DNA of 53,000 nucleotides from Zelonia costaricensis (lineage: Eukaryota; Euglenozoa; Kinetoplastea; Trypanosomatida; Trypanosomatidae). The notes under the pieces are model-generated. The model saw nothing but the letters and a program-made list of their open reading frames with translations, did no database searches and was not told the DNA's origin. Position 1 is the first letter of the stretch, and each line of letters starts with the position of its first letter. The DNA is taken from the NCBI GenBank assembly GCA_030849075.1, contig JASAOO010003392.1, forward strand, positions 1 through 53,000. Direction: 5' to 3'. Both the position numbers and the translations under genes were made by a program. Shown here one piece after another: positions 1 through 9,598 of this stretch.

Positions 1-1
1 A

Positions 2-1072
2 CAGGCTGCGGCGTTGAACACTCCTGCGACGGGTGCTTTTGGCTTCGGTTTGCCTGCTTCGGCGCAGAGCGGTGCGTTTACCAAGTCTCCCGGCGCACCC
101 GCGGCCCCTGGACCGGTGTCCTCCTTCGGCGGTGCTCCGCCCGCTGGTGGAGCTGCGCAGGCACCGTCAAGCGCTTTTGGCGCGGCACCGTCCGCTGGTC
201 CGTTTATGCAGCCCGCCGCCGCTGGTGCTTTCGGCAAGCCACAGGCGCCCTTTGGCGGGTTTGGGCAGCCCAACCTCACAACAACCGGAGCTGCTCAACC
301 GCCGTCGAGCTCATTTTCCAGCACGCTGGCTGCGACGAGCGCGTTTGGGCAGACTGGTGGGGCAAATCCAGGACAGCCCTCTTCGAGCGCATTCGGTGCG
401 GTGCCTGCCAACAGTGCATTCGGTCGTGCGCCCGCGGTGAGTGGGTTCGGCCAGCCGGCGGCCGCTGGCTTTCGTCCGGCGCCGACGAGCGCGTTCGGGG
501 CAGCACAAAACTCCAGCGCTTTTGGGAACACCCAGGCGCCAGCAAGCAACTTTGGGCAGCCCGCGGCGTCGGGGTTTGCACAGGCTCCCACTGCCGCGTT
601 CGTCAAGGCCCCTGCGCCGAGTGCGTTTGGGCAAACGACAGTGGCGGGAGGGTTCGGACAGACCCCAGGCAGCGGTTTTGGGCAGACCAGCACCAGCGCT
701 TTTGGACAGGGCGCCACTGGCGGGTTTGCTGGGTCGGTACCTGGGGGCTTCGCACAGCCGCCGTCGAGCAGCGCGTTTGGGAAGACGGCGCCGGGCATGG
801 GGCCCGCGAGTGCCTTCGGCTCTGTGGGTGCTGGCTTCGGCTCAGGCGGCGCCGGCACTGGTGCCGGTGCTGGGCCTGCGTCGGGGTTTGGCGCGGGAAG
901 CGCTTTCACAAGCGCCTTCGGTGGCGCGCCGCAAGGCGGCGGCTTCTCCAGTGTGCCGAAGGGCGCGTTCTCTGGTGGTGGAAGTGCCAATACGGCTTTT
1001 GGAGCGTCTTCCTTCAGCTCTTTGGCGGGAAGTTTCCAGCCGAGTGCGCAGCGTGGTGGTTTTGGGCAATAA
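2..1072 (+). CDS. FG-repeat nucleoporin, C-terminal part (5-prime truncated by window edge)
   Basis: The frame is open from the first bases of the window, so the start codon lies outside; about 357 C-terminal residues are visible. The visible part is almost pure FG-repeat sequence: roughly 25 FG dipeptides, mostly of SAFG, GGFGQ and SGFG type, separated by Gly/Ala/Ser/Pro/Gln/Thr-rich spacers with almost no acidic residues and no folded domain. The protein ends in GGFGQ. Such intrinsically disordered FG domains line the central channel of the nuclear pore complex and bind transport receptors. The repeats run to the C-terminus, so any anchoring domain must lie upstream. Which trypanosomatid Nup this is cannot be decided from the visible part. 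A low-complexity protein unrelated to the pore is possible but less likely, given the dense SAFG motif. Confidence 0.85.
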   Translation, partial: QAAALNTPATGAFGFGLPASAQSGAFTKSPGAPAAPGPVSSFGGAPPAGGAAQAPSSAFGAAPSAGPFMQPAAAGAFGKPQAPFGGFGQPNLTTTGAAQPPSSSFSSTLAATSAFGQTGGANPGQPSSSAFGAVPANSAFGRAPAVSGFGQPAAAGFRPAPTSAFGAAQNSSAFGNTQAPASNFGQPAASGFAQAPTAAFVKAPAPSAFGQTTVAGGFGQTPGSGFGQTSTSAFGQGATGGFAGSVPGGFAQPPSSSAFGKTAPGMGPASAFGSVGAGFGSGGAGTGAGAGPASGFGAGSAFTSAFGGAPQGGGFSSVPKGAFSGGGSANTAFGASSFSSLAGSFQPSAQRGGFGQ

Positions 1073-1997
1073 TCGCGCGCGTGCGGGACTTGGTACTCTG
1101 ACACGGCGGCGAGAGTGGAGGGTGGAGCGAGCTTTATCGTGTTTTCGGCGGCGTGGCGCGAATCGAGAAAAAAAGCTGAGGGTGCGAGTGCAGGCGTGCG
1201 TGAGTCTAGAAAAGAAGACTCACTGACTTTGGCGTCGAAGAGCTGCGATGCCGCCGAGTCGTGTTGTGGAAGCGTCTTTGTGAGCACCTGAAACGGCGTT
1301 GCTCGGTGGTTGTCTCTCTCTCTCTGGGGACCGCAGACGGCGGTGTCGGCTTACCAGCGCAGTTCCTACTAACTTCTAAATGTGGATTCTCTGCAGTGCC
1401 GCGTTGGCGGCTGGTGGTTTTACTGATGCGCAGGTGCGAGAAGCGTGAAGCTGGTGTTGCGCTCTTCCGCAGTTGGGCCTCGTGGAGGGCTTTGCGGCGT
1501 GTGTGCTGTTATGCAACCACCTTCTCTCTCAACGCGTGTCATCGATGTTGAAGACTGCGGCGCAGTGGACTACAGTGGGGAAAAGGTGGTGAGGGAAAGC
1601 AAACCGTCGCTTCATCACCGGCGGCGCTGCCCAGCTTCTTTTGCGCCGAGTTCGCAAAGCAACATGCGCGGCTCAAGGTGTTACGCCCCTGGCAAAGTGT
1701 GGCGCTGCGGGTATAATTCCGGCCCTTATGCGCGCACGTACCTTCTCGTAACTCTCGAATCTCCGTTTCTTTTCTACGGTGCGCCTCCGCTCGGTATTTG
1801 TGTATCGGTGCAGGAGGTGCTTGCCAGTTGCACTGCTTCTCACCGCCTCAGAATATCACCAAAACAACAACAATTCAAGCATTACTCCCGGCGTCCTCAC
1901 CGACTGAGCACATTTGTCGTCGACGCTCACAGAAGCAAAAGGGGAACAGGATACGCTTTCTCCTTCCCCCGCCCTCCTATATACCAACGCCGCCAGT
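1073..1997. other. Intergenic: nucleoporin 3-prime UTR and GNA1 5-prime region
   Basis: No credible gene is seen in these 925 bases. There is a short TC run near 1312-1325. Pyrimidine-rich stretches around 1760-1800 and 1960-1985 and AG dinucleotides at 1812-1813 and 1931-1932 are candidate spliced-leader acceptor regions for the next gene. Confidence 0.6.
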
Positions 1998-2447
1998 ATG
2001 AGCGCATCTGTCGCGATTCGAGACGTGGAGCCGCGTGATTTGGCACAGGTGCTGGAGCTGCTCGGTCACCTCACTTCCGCCCCGGCGCTCTCCCAAGAGG
2101 AACTGGTGGAGGTGCACACCCGCCGCGTGCGTGCTGGGGTGCGCACCCGCGTCGCCGTCGACCCCGCCACCCAAAAGGTTCTCGGCACCGCGTCCCTCAT
2201 CGTCGAGCCGAAGTTCACGCGCGGTGGCAAAAGTGTTGGCCATGTCGAGGATGTCGTCACCCACCCGGACTGCCGTGGCCTGGGCATCGGACGCGACTTG
2301 TTGAGCAGCCTGGTACAGGTCGCGAAGGAGAGCGACTGCTACAAGGTGATTCTGGACTGCACTGACGACATGCTGGCGTACTACAGCAAGGCCGGCTTTC
2401 GCAAGTGCGAAAACCAGATGCGACTGGACATTCCACCACAGCAGTGA
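1998..2447 (+). CDS. GNA1: Glucosamine-6-phosphate N-acetyltransferase (GNAT family)
   Basis: A 149-residue protein, the usual size of eukaryotic GNA1. It transfers an acetyl group from acetyl-CoA to glucosamine-6-phosphate, the second step toward UDP-GlcNAc, which feeds GPI anchors and N-glycans. The second half carries the GNA1 core. HVEDVVTHPDCRG is followed by the acetyl-CoA pyrophosphate-binding loop RGLGIG (the family R-x-x-G-x-G motif), then CYKVILDCTDDM and the YYSKAGF helix that closes the site. The start is the ATG of MSASVAIRD; the frame stays open further 5-prime, but that extension reads like UTR and would overrun the likely acceptor. In Trypanosoma brucei this pathway is reported to be glycosomal; here the C-terminus is PQQ and no clear PTS1 is visible. 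Family assignment is firm; location is open. Confidence 0.9.
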   Translation: MSASVAIRDVEPRDLAQVLELLGHLTSAPALSQEELVEVHTRRVRAGVRTRVAVDPATQKVLGTASLIVEPKFTRGGKSVGHVEDVVTHPDCRGLGIGRDLLSSLVQVAKESDCYKVILDCTDDMLAYYSKAGFRKCENQMRLDIPPQQ

Positions 2448-3303
2448 AGAGCCGGGAAATACACATGGGCGACCTAACGTGTTTTTGCATTTTGCCATTT
2501 CGGCTGACGCATTCCGCGAGTCTGCTTTTGTTTTTCTTTTCGTTGCCGAAGGCAAAAGTCGCAGGGTAATTTGCGGCTTCTGGAAGCCGGTGGCACGACA
2601 GCAATGCCCCAAAGGACTGACCGTGCCTGATCCCGTGTGGGTACGCACTGCTTGGAATTCCGCGCGGCCGGTGCACAGTGTCGCACAAGGAGGGGTTTGC
2701 GCCATAGGAAGGTACCAAAAGGTGATGAGAGACACTCGTTTGTGACTCTGTGCACTAGGTCTGCGCCCCCCCCCCCTGTGGAGCCGGTTGCGGTCCGACG
2801 AGTCGGAGTCAGCAGAGGTAAGCACCGCGTGATTGTGCGCGCGAACCCTCATGGAAGAGAACTCGGCGCGCAGCTTTTTCGTGGGGCTGCGACTCCACGG
2901 TGATCCTCGAACGACGTGTGGCGATAACGCTGCGCGTTGTTGCGGTGGATTAAGTAGCCTGGCAGTGGCGGCGGCTTGGGGTTTGTTTTGTCCGGTACGC
3001 TTCGCTTCTACGTTGGCGGCAGGTGGCGCACCCACTCCGGCGTCGCTGCAATGCTCACAGGTGACCACGTTGGCGTACTCGCGTCCAGCCTCCTTTTGAA
3101 ACTCTCTCATTTCGCACTCCACGACAACTCCCTCCCCACTCCTGTGTCTTTTCTCTGCAACGGACTCGCTGAGCCGTCGCCGTGCCACCACGTCGGGACC
3201 GACTGCGACGAGGCACCGCAACTCCCTCTCAGACGCGTCTCGTCACGCACGAACGAGAAGCGCACCGGTGTCTGTGAAACGCTGTGCGTGGCATGTGGTG
3301 ACA
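2448..3303. other. Intergenic: GNA1 3-prime UTR and kinase 5-prime UTR
   Basis: No gene is supported here. A run of about 11 C lies near 2766-2776. The last 180 bases are pyrimidine-rich and hold the likely trans-splice acceptor of the kinase and a two-codon upstream ORF at 3293-3301. Confidence 0.6.
3131..3173 (+). promoter_or_regulatory. Probable spliced-leader acceptor for the kinase mRNA
   Basis: A long pyrimidine tract (cctccccactcctgtgtctt and onward) is followed by the first AG at 3172-3173, about 130 bases before the kinase ATG. A second possible acceptor is the AG at 3231-3232 after actccctctc. Confidence 0.45.
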
Positions 3304-4512
3304 ATGGCCATGGCCGCCGACTTCGCGCGGCGCGGGCTGCACTTGCTCGGGTTCGTCGGTGATGGCACGTTCGGCGATGTCTACCACGTAAAAGACGACC
3401 GTGGCTGCTCCCTGGTGGTGAAGCGATCGAAGGTGCCTGTGAGGCGGTCGGGTGCCCTCGAGGAGTATCTGGGGATGCGTGGCTTGTGCAGCCCTCACGT
3501 GGTGACGGTCCATGACTGCTGGATTGACGGCGAGGGGCGAGTGTGTATTCTTATGGACTACTGCGACATCGGCGACCTCGAAAGCTACCTGACAACCCAT
3601 TACCCTCTCACAGAAGAGCTCCTTTTGAGCATTCTGGCCCAGCTGCTGCTGGGTCTCGACCACCTCCACAAGCGCAACAGGGTGCACCGCGATGTGAAGC
3701 CGGCGAACATTCTTCTGTCCTCGGCAAAGGGCGGCGCCGCCGCGTGGCCCGTGGCGAAGCTCGCAGATTTTGGACTGGCCAGGCGTCTCTCTTACTATGG
3801 CGAGCGCGCCGTGTCACGCATCGGCACGCCGGTGTACCTTGCGCCCGAAATGGTGCAGGGCTACGCGTATACATCCAAGGCGGACATCTGGAGTCTCGGC
3901 GTTGTCGCATACCGACTCATGACGAACGCGGCGCCTTATCCAGCAACCAGCGTGGTGGGCCACGCCTCCCGAGTGCTGTGCACACGTCCCCGTCATCCCA
4001 GCACTGGGACGCACTACACCGCTGCTCTCGGCGACTGCGTGCTGGCGATGCTATCCTGGAACTGGAAGCGCAGGCCAAGCGCTGACACGGTGCTGCGGTG
4101 TCACGTGTTCCGGTCGGCGTTGCGGAACCGTCGCTGGCTCGCTGCTCCACCTAGAACATCGCTTTGTCTTCAGGTACGAGCGCGAGGCACGCCGGCGCTG
4201 ATGGCACGCGCAGCGCCGTCCGAGTCAGCAGCGGAGGTATGCTTGCTCTGCTTCGGCGACCAGATCTACGTTTCACCCCCGCGTGTAGTGCATGACCGGT
4301 GGGGCGGCGCGTGGCTCTCCGTTGTGGAGCCTTTTGTCGGCTTCGTTCGTGCCGCTGAGAGCACTCTGCTCAACCTCGACCCGTACGCGGGGGATGAGCG
4401 CTTTTCGCCTTCAGAGGCGGACGCGCTCCTCACCGGCAGCGAACCGTTCGAGGGTAGTGCTGGTGCGAAACCTCAAGGCGGTCGAGGCTGGTGTAGCGGG
4501 TCGGCGTCGTGA
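3304..4512 (+). CDS. Serine/threonine protein kinase, NEK-like
   Basis: A 402-residue protein with a complete, apparently active kinase domain over about residues 12-285. The glycine loop is GDGTFGDVY (19-27) and the ATP lysine is K40 in VVKRS. The catalytic loop is HRDVKPANILL (128-138), the Mg-binding motif is DFG (155-157), and the activation segment ends at APE (180-182), followed by the SKADIWSLG helix. The order and spacing resemble NEK/NIMA-type kinases, but no diagnostic family feature is certain. The last 110 or so residues are Ser/Gly/Ala-rich without a recognisable domain. The first ATG after the acceptor that opens this frame is at 3304; a second ATG two codons later is equivalent. 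A two-codon upstream ORF ends two bases before the start. Confidence 0.85.
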   Translation: MAMAADFARRGLHLLGFVGDGTFGDVYHVKDDRGCSLVVKRSKVPVRRSGALEEYLGMRGLCSPHVVTVHDCWIDGEGRVCILMDYCDIGDLESYLTTHYPLTEELLLSILAQLLLGLDHLHKRNRVHRDVKPANILLSSAKGGAAAWPVAKLADFGLARRLSYYGERAVSRIGTPVYLAPEMVQGYAYTSKADIWSLGVVAYRLMTNAAPYPATSVVGHASRVLCTRPRHPSTGTHYTAALGDCVLAMLSWNWKRRPSADTVLRCHVFRSALRNRRWLAAPPRTSLCLQVRARGTPALMARAAPSESAAEVCLLCFGDQIYVSPPRVVHDRWGGAWLSVVEPFVGFVRAAESTLLNLDPYAGDERFSPSEADALLTGSEPFEGSAGAKPQGGRGWCSGSAS

Positions 4513-5215
4513 CGTAGGATGCACAACCCCATGTTCCGTCGCTCCTCCAAAGCGGTGAAAAGGGGCACTTTTTCCCCTTCGCGTTGTGTGTTGAGTCACT
4601 CGTCCGCTTCTGTCTTTGCTGCTATTCTGTTTTCACGAGTTTCTGATGCAAGAGCCTTTTCTGTGATGGGTGCAGCGCGGGAAAAGCGTAGCGCCGGTAC
4701 ATCTCGCTTGTGCTGGTCGCACAGAGCTTCGCGACTTCTTTCCGTAGGTAGTGGTCTCGCTACGGCACCTGTTGCTGCCAAACGGGGGATGGGGCGCGTC
4801 TGTGATGCGCACCAACGCTGACGAAGCCCAATCGCACGCCGTTGCGGCTGCCCGATCGCCAAGGTAGCTAGAGAGGTTGCTGTCCCGCTACCCCAGCTCT
4901 CATCTGCGCTACCCGAGGCAGTGAGGGAGTCGCGAGGGCGTGCAAACGCAGGTGGCGCTGGCACGTGTTTATTTTCGGAGCTTCCCATACCATTCTCTTA
5001 CTATGCGCTCTGCCTGTCTTTTCCTTGCCGGCCTGCTGTTTTCCTCTGGGTCTCTTGCACGCTGCCCCACATGGAAGCGATCAACAACGACGGCGACGGT
5101 GCAAGAGAGGTGCTGCTCCCTGTCGCTCTTCGTGACGCACACTTTGCGCCCTGGCCGTTACTGGCTTATCCACTTCTCTCTCACAGCTCGTTGTAGCGCC
5201 AACAGCTTCCGCGCC
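4513..5215. other. Intergenic: kinase 3-prime UTR
   Basis: About 700 bases with no separate gene. An in-frame signal-peptide-like N-terminal extension of the next gene could begin at the ATG at 5003, but it precedes the best splice acceptor. Confidence 0.5.
5166..5186 (+). promoter_or_regulatory. Probable spliced-leader acceptor (5185-5186)
   Basis: The pyrimidine tract ttatccacttctctctcac leads directly to AG at 5185-5186, 29 bases before the ATG at 5216. This favours 5216 as the start of the downstream gene. Confidence 0.55.
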
Positions 5216-5926
5216 ATGCGGCACGTTATGCGGCTGACGACGGTGGCAGCCTGCTGCGTGAACCGACGCTGGCAGTCTGACTTTGGGGCTGACAGCATTC
5301 TCGGCACCTCAACCATGACTGGCAGCCTCCTCCAGACGCTGCAGAACGACCTAAAGTGCGAGAACGAGCTGCGCGCGAAGGGGATTGGCGAGACACTGCA
5401 AAACTACGTTCACCGCGCGGAGTTGTCGCACATGGAAAGCCCAGAGGCCGATGAGAGGTTTCTCAAGGGCCTTGACGCCAAGGTTGATGACCTGTTCGCC
5501 CGCATCCCGCTCCCCGCCGACCCGATGAAGGCGGCGCTGGCGCTCACGGACGAGGAGGTGAAGGAGGACGCGGCTGCCGAGCTCGTCAAGGAGGCGGTGC
5601 GAGAGCTCTACTGGCGCAAGCTTGACGCCAAGCAGGCGGAGGAGCTGCGACTGAGGAGGGCAGAGGAGAAGCTGCAGAAGCAGGGCGCCGACCGCTACTT
5701 TTGCGAGAGGCGCGAGGACGAGCAACTGCGCGATCATGCCAGGGTGCACCCGGCGCCCCCACCACCAGGTGCAGGAGGCTCCCAGGCACTTGTCCCTGAC
5801 GAGAGCGGCGTCTCCTCATCGAGCTCACCGGACGGTGCCTCGGCAGCCGAGCTACGAGCGGAGCTAGCAGCCATGCGGGCGAAGATGGCTCAGCTGGAGC
5901 AGCTACTTCAGGGCAAAAAGGAATGA
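5216..5926 (+). CDS. Conserved-looking hypothetical protein with C-terminal coiled coil
   Basis: 236 residues from ATG 5216. I do not recognise the family. Residues 1-33 are rich in Arg and hydrophobic/Ser/Thr residues with acids only from about residue 22, which resembles a mitochondrial presequence. From MTGSLLQTLQ (residue 34, ATG 5315) the protein becomes a charged helical body with several Lys/Glu/Ala-rich helices (EELRLRRAEEKLQKQG), a Pro/Gly/Ser-rich linker (PAPPPPGAGG and SSSSSPDG), and a final heptad-like helix (AAELRAELAAMRAKMAQLEQLL). The stop is followed by ordinary intergenic sequence. The start is uncertain: 5216 fits the splice acceptor, 5315 would give a shorter cytosolic form, and 5003 would add a signal-like leader. 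Confidence 0.7.
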   Translation: MRHVMRLTTVAACCVNRRWQSDFGADSILGTSTMTGSLLQTLQNDLKCENELRAKGIGETLQNYVHRAELSHMESPEADERFLKGLDAKVDDLFARIPLPADPMKAALALTDEEVKEDAAAELVKEAVRELYWRKLDAKQAEELRLRRAEEKLQKQGADRYFCERREDEQLRDHARVHPAPPPPGAGGSQALVPDESGVSSSSSPDGASAAELRAELAAMRAKMAQLEQLLQGKKE

Positions 5927-6649
5927 CTCGCGCTCCGTTGAACTGCTGTGCGCACGCGCATGGTCCGCGGCTTGTGCGCTGCTCTGCTGCGTTAGTGCGT
6001 CAGCGAGTGGCTGCTAGGCTTGCGCTTCACACGAATCAAACGAACGCAAAAGAAGCAAAAGAAAGGCCCACAGGGAGTGTGGCGGAGCTGGGGCGGGTAG
6101 CAGTATCACGGCCGCGGCAAACTGCTTACGAGCGCCTGCCGGTCTGTGCGCCTGCGTGCTGCATTACGGCGGGTGCGTAGAAAAATGCTGCCCTCTCGTC
6201 TGCGGCACACTTCCGTCGCCAGCGCCCCCACACAGCAAGGGCTCCGGCTGCGGCCAGACGTTTTAGTCGGCGAGACGGCCGCGGCGAGCGCGGCGAGCAC
6301 AGCGGCTACCTTGCTCGCTGACCTCTGCCGGCAAAACAGACTACGTGCTTCACGGTGAGCATATAATTCCCTTTCCTCGCGCACTCGATGACTCCTTACT
6401 ATCCTCACGTGTTCTTCATCGCTTTCCCCTTTGTTTCACCCTCGTCGCCCTCCTGGATTCGCGGCTGACGTGACCAGCACGGTGAGTGTGGCCCCAGAGG
6501 GTTTTCTCTCTTCGTCAGATTCTGGTTGTGGCTTACACACACACGACGCGAGGGAGCCTAACGAGTGCTTAAGCGACGCGAGCACGCTCGCACACTCGAT
6601 CGTACACGGTCAGAGCAACCTCACCGGAAAACGCTGCCGCTGCTGCACC
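5927..6649. other. Intergenic, 723 bases
   Basis: No gene is supported. A pyrimidine-rich block at about 6385-6460 (ttcatcgctttcccctttg) followed by AG at about 6476-6477 probably directs trans-splicing of the next gene. Confidence 0.5.
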
Positions 6650-7159
6650 ATGAATCGCTCTTTTGTTAGTAGCGCCGATCTTCGCGGCTGCACCGCTGCC
6701 TTTGCTGGCGCCCTGTCCTGTCAGCGCCGCTTCTGGGCGAAGCCCAAGAGGCGCCCGAAGGTCGGTCCTGGCTTCCATGAAAAGGCGCAGAAGTGGCGAG
6801 ACGAGTACCTGCTTGACCGCCACCGCGTACTGGCCGACAGTCTGCGCGCGTACGTTGATTTTAGCTCGACGAAGCGGGCAGAGCCGTGGGACACCCGCTT
6901 TGCACCCTTTGATCGTGTCGAGAAGGATGGCGTGTACATTTTGACGCGTTACCTGATGGATGACAAGCTGCAGCTGTGCAACTACCACCATCGCCCGGTG
7001 AAGCGCATGCTGTGCAACGTCGGACTCATGGGCCCGCAGGTGACCACAACGGCGCGCTGGAAGCCGTCCCGCTTTGCCACCAACCCCGCGAACACAACTC
7101 GTGCCGAGCGCACCTTCACAAAGGACAGGACTGTCTTCACGGGCCGACATCACGACTGA
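6650..7159 (+). CDS. Small basic protein, probably mitochondrial; function unknown
   Basis: 169 residues starting at ATG 6650. The N-terminus (about residues 1-30) contains Arg, Ser and hydrophobic residues and ends in QRRFWAKPKRRPK, typical of a mitochondrial targeting sequence and its cleavage region. The mature part is basic and compact, with segments such as VGPGFHEKAQKWRDEYL, YILTRYLMDDKLQLCNYHHRP and a Thr/Arg-rich tail that may be extended. Size, basic charge and an extended tail are what one sees in trypanosomatid mitochondrial ribosome or assembly-factor proteins, but no motif proves this. Codon use is like its neighbours and the frame is clean, so the gene itself is well supported. 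Confidence 0.75.
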   Translation: MNRSFVSSADLRGCTAAFAGALSCQRRFWAKPKRRPKVGPGFHEKAQKWRDEYLLDRHRVLADSLRAYVDFSSTKRAEPWDTRFAPFDRVEKDGVYILTRYLMDDKLQLCNYHHRPVKRMLCNVGLMGPQVTTTARWKPSRFATNPANTTRAERTFTKDRTVFTGRHHD

Positions 7160-8029
7160 GCTTCGCAGACGGCTGCTGCCGCTGCGAACATTTTTCGACT
7201 TCTGGTGGTCTGACTGTTGTGTGGTGCGTCTCCCCTTTGTACCGTTTGCAACGGTTGAGCAGCGATATGTGTGCGAGCGCGGTATGCGACCTCTTCGCGA
7301 AAGCAAATGCAATGGAAAGACGTAGCTTCCACGCCGCCGTAGGCGACACGCGACGGCATCGTCAGAGAAAAAGAAGAACGCACCGGCCTCACTCGGTGCC
7401 CGGAGTTTCGGCGCTGCGCAAGCGCACATCTGCCTCGGCGCCTGGTGGTTCTCGCCTCAAGTCTCTTGCGCGCGACGGCCTTCTTTTTGTTTCCGTAGTC
7501 GCGGTGCGCGAGGATACTCTTGTGTGTTTGCGCACCCGCCGCACATCTTGTGCGTGGCCGAATCACCGCAAGGCCAATGAAGGCGTCTCGTCGGGTCCTG
7601 GGTGTTTGCACTGACCGGGCTGCCGCCTGTCGGCGCCTCCGATTTCAGACCTAGAAGCGGCTGCGCCTTGTCCGACGTGACCCCCCGCGCCCCTGGGACT
7701 TCTCATGCCAACGATGCTCCTCTCCTCTTTTCAACGGTCGTTTGGTCACCCGTGGCACCCCACATATGCCAGCCTTGGAGGCGGACACGTAGCGTTTTTT
7801 TGCGCGTGTGCCTGCTACGGCGGCCCCGACACAGTAGAGGGCGGCGTACGTGCCTGGGTGCGAAAGGAGTCAGCTACGCACGGGCTTTGAAAAGGTGCCG
7901 CCCGCGCTGCTGACCTTTCGTTCTCGTTGATAGCCGCGCAAACGTATTTTTACTCTATTGCAGACGTACAGGTGCACACAGACACGGGCAGGGATCTGTT
8001 CTGCTGTTTGAAGGTTAGGTGGCACGAAG
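7160..8029. other. Intergenic, 870 bases
   Basis: No convincing gene. A pyrimidine-containing stretch around 7998-8010 and AG at about 8015-8016 (aaggttag) precede the next ATG by 14 bases and may be its splice acceptor. Confidence 0.5.
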
Positions 8030-8395
8030 ATGAGCCGAGCAGCGAAGCGTACGCGAGCTGAGACGCCGTCACCGGTGCCGAGCAGCCGAGAGAGCTCACC
8101 GCAGCTGGTTCTCATAGATGAGCCGCCACCGGCACCGGTCGCCGAGGAATCGCGCCGGCGTAAAGCAAAGAGGTATGCACCGGAGATTTCCTCGGCAGAC
8201 GCGGCCGATGCGCCGGCAACCCCGAGTGACGAGTCTGTCCACGCAGAAAACTCGCAAGAGCGCGAGGATGCGGTGCTTCGCGAGGCCGGCGACCTCAGCG
8301 GGGACGCACTGAAGGACTTTCTCCAAAAGAACTTTGTAGACTACGTGGATGACAAGCTATTCGATGCTGCCGCCTTTGAGGAGCTCGCTGACTGA
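8030..8395 (+). CDS. Small hypothetical protein, acidic C-terminus, possible nuclear signal
   Basis: 121 residues from ATG 8030. The N-terminal two thirds are Ser/Pro/Ala/Glu-rich and probably disordered, with basic clusters MSRAAKRTR and RRRKAKRYAPE that could act as nuclear localisation signals. The C-terminal 40 residues (DLSGDALKDFLQKNFVDYVDDKLFDAAAFEELAD) form an acidic, probably helical segment that looks conserved and may bind a partner. No known domain is recognised. Codon use and the short leader after a candidate acceptor support a real gene. Confidence 0.65.
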   Translation: MSRAAKRTRAETPSPVPSSRESSPQLVLIDEPPPAPVAEESRRRKAKRYAPEISSADAADAPATPSDESVHAENSQEREDAVLREAGDLSGDALKDFLQKNFVDYVDDKLFDAAAFEELAD

Positions 8396-9598
8396 TGAAG
8401 CCTTTTCTCTCGGGGTTGCTCAAAGACGCTATCCGGCTTGGGCACGTTTCTTGAAGGTTCCCAGGGTGAGTGCTGGTGTTGGGTTTCTGTTACCCACTCG
8501 AGCTGTTGGCAGGGGGGGGGAGGGGCTGCTCGAGCTGGTCTGCTTTGCTCTCTGCGCGTCTGCACGCAACGGCGCAAGTGCTTGAGGTGGTGGTGGTGGT
8601 GCTGACGGTGCGTTGGTCTCGTTATCGTCTGCGGCCGTACGCGGGGGCACCGCTGGCAGCTGCTCGCCGACGTCACCCACGTCGCGGCGGCGCAAGTGGA
8701 ATTTCTGAGTGTGGGATAGCCACGCCATGAAAAGCAGACGTGCTCAATTCCTCTCCCCTGAAGCGGCACGATTATGGGGAGCAGGAGGGGGGGGCGAGCA
8801 AGGCTAGACTGTGGAGCGGTGGGAAGGGGGAGCGGGTCGGGAAGCGCAGTGCATTGGCACTGAAGCCTGAAGCGGCTCTCTCGCGTCCCTCTTTCAAGAT
8901 ATCGCGCGGCGCCCAGCTTTTGTCGGACGTGCACTTGAGGCTACAGCGCGGCGCTGTGTTGCTATGAGGTGTTTTGTTTTGCCCTCCTCTCAAAATTCAG
9001 AAAAAGAACGTTTTTGTGTACCTATGAGGTGGCGCTTACTGCCTCTGTTGGGCGTGGGTGCCTAGCCGTTACTACGGCTTTAGGTATCCGCTACGGCTCG
9101 CTCTATCTGGCATTGCTGAAGCTCGTGAATTGCTTCCGCTCCCCGCTCTCTCCATCCGTCTCGCCTTGGACAAGCAGGCCCGGCTGCGGCACACACACAC
9201 ACACACATACACCAACAGAGACTCACGCTGATACGTACGCCGCAAAAGGTGACACCTTGAATCGCGCACACCACAGTATTCGCGCCGTACTGCGGCTTCA
9301 TTTTTATGCAGGTTTTAGAGGACGCTCTCGTCGACCTTACGTCCTATTACATCGCCACCTCAGCCTGCGTGTGTCATCAATCCAGCACCGGGCACACAGC
9401 AGAGAGAAGTGGCAAGACAGAGCAGCAGCCAGCCGTTCCGTGAGTCACGCCGAACACAAAGGGAAGGAAGGGGGGGGGGCAACCGCAGCGGGTGCCGCAC
9501 AACGAGACCTCACACCGCACGGATATCCGGGACCGCAGGACGACCCTCCCGGGCCCACCGTTTTTGTCTTTGGCACGTGTTGACGCACCGCAGTGCGG
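8396..9598. other. Intergenic, 1.2 kb
   Basis: No gene is supported. It holds G runs near 8512-8520, 8790-8796 and 9471-9478, a ggt-rich stretch near 8586-8604 and a short (AC)n run at about 9190-9207. The tract tttttgtctttgg followed by AG at 9592-9593 is a possible acceptor that would leave only a five-base leader. Confidence 0.5.
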
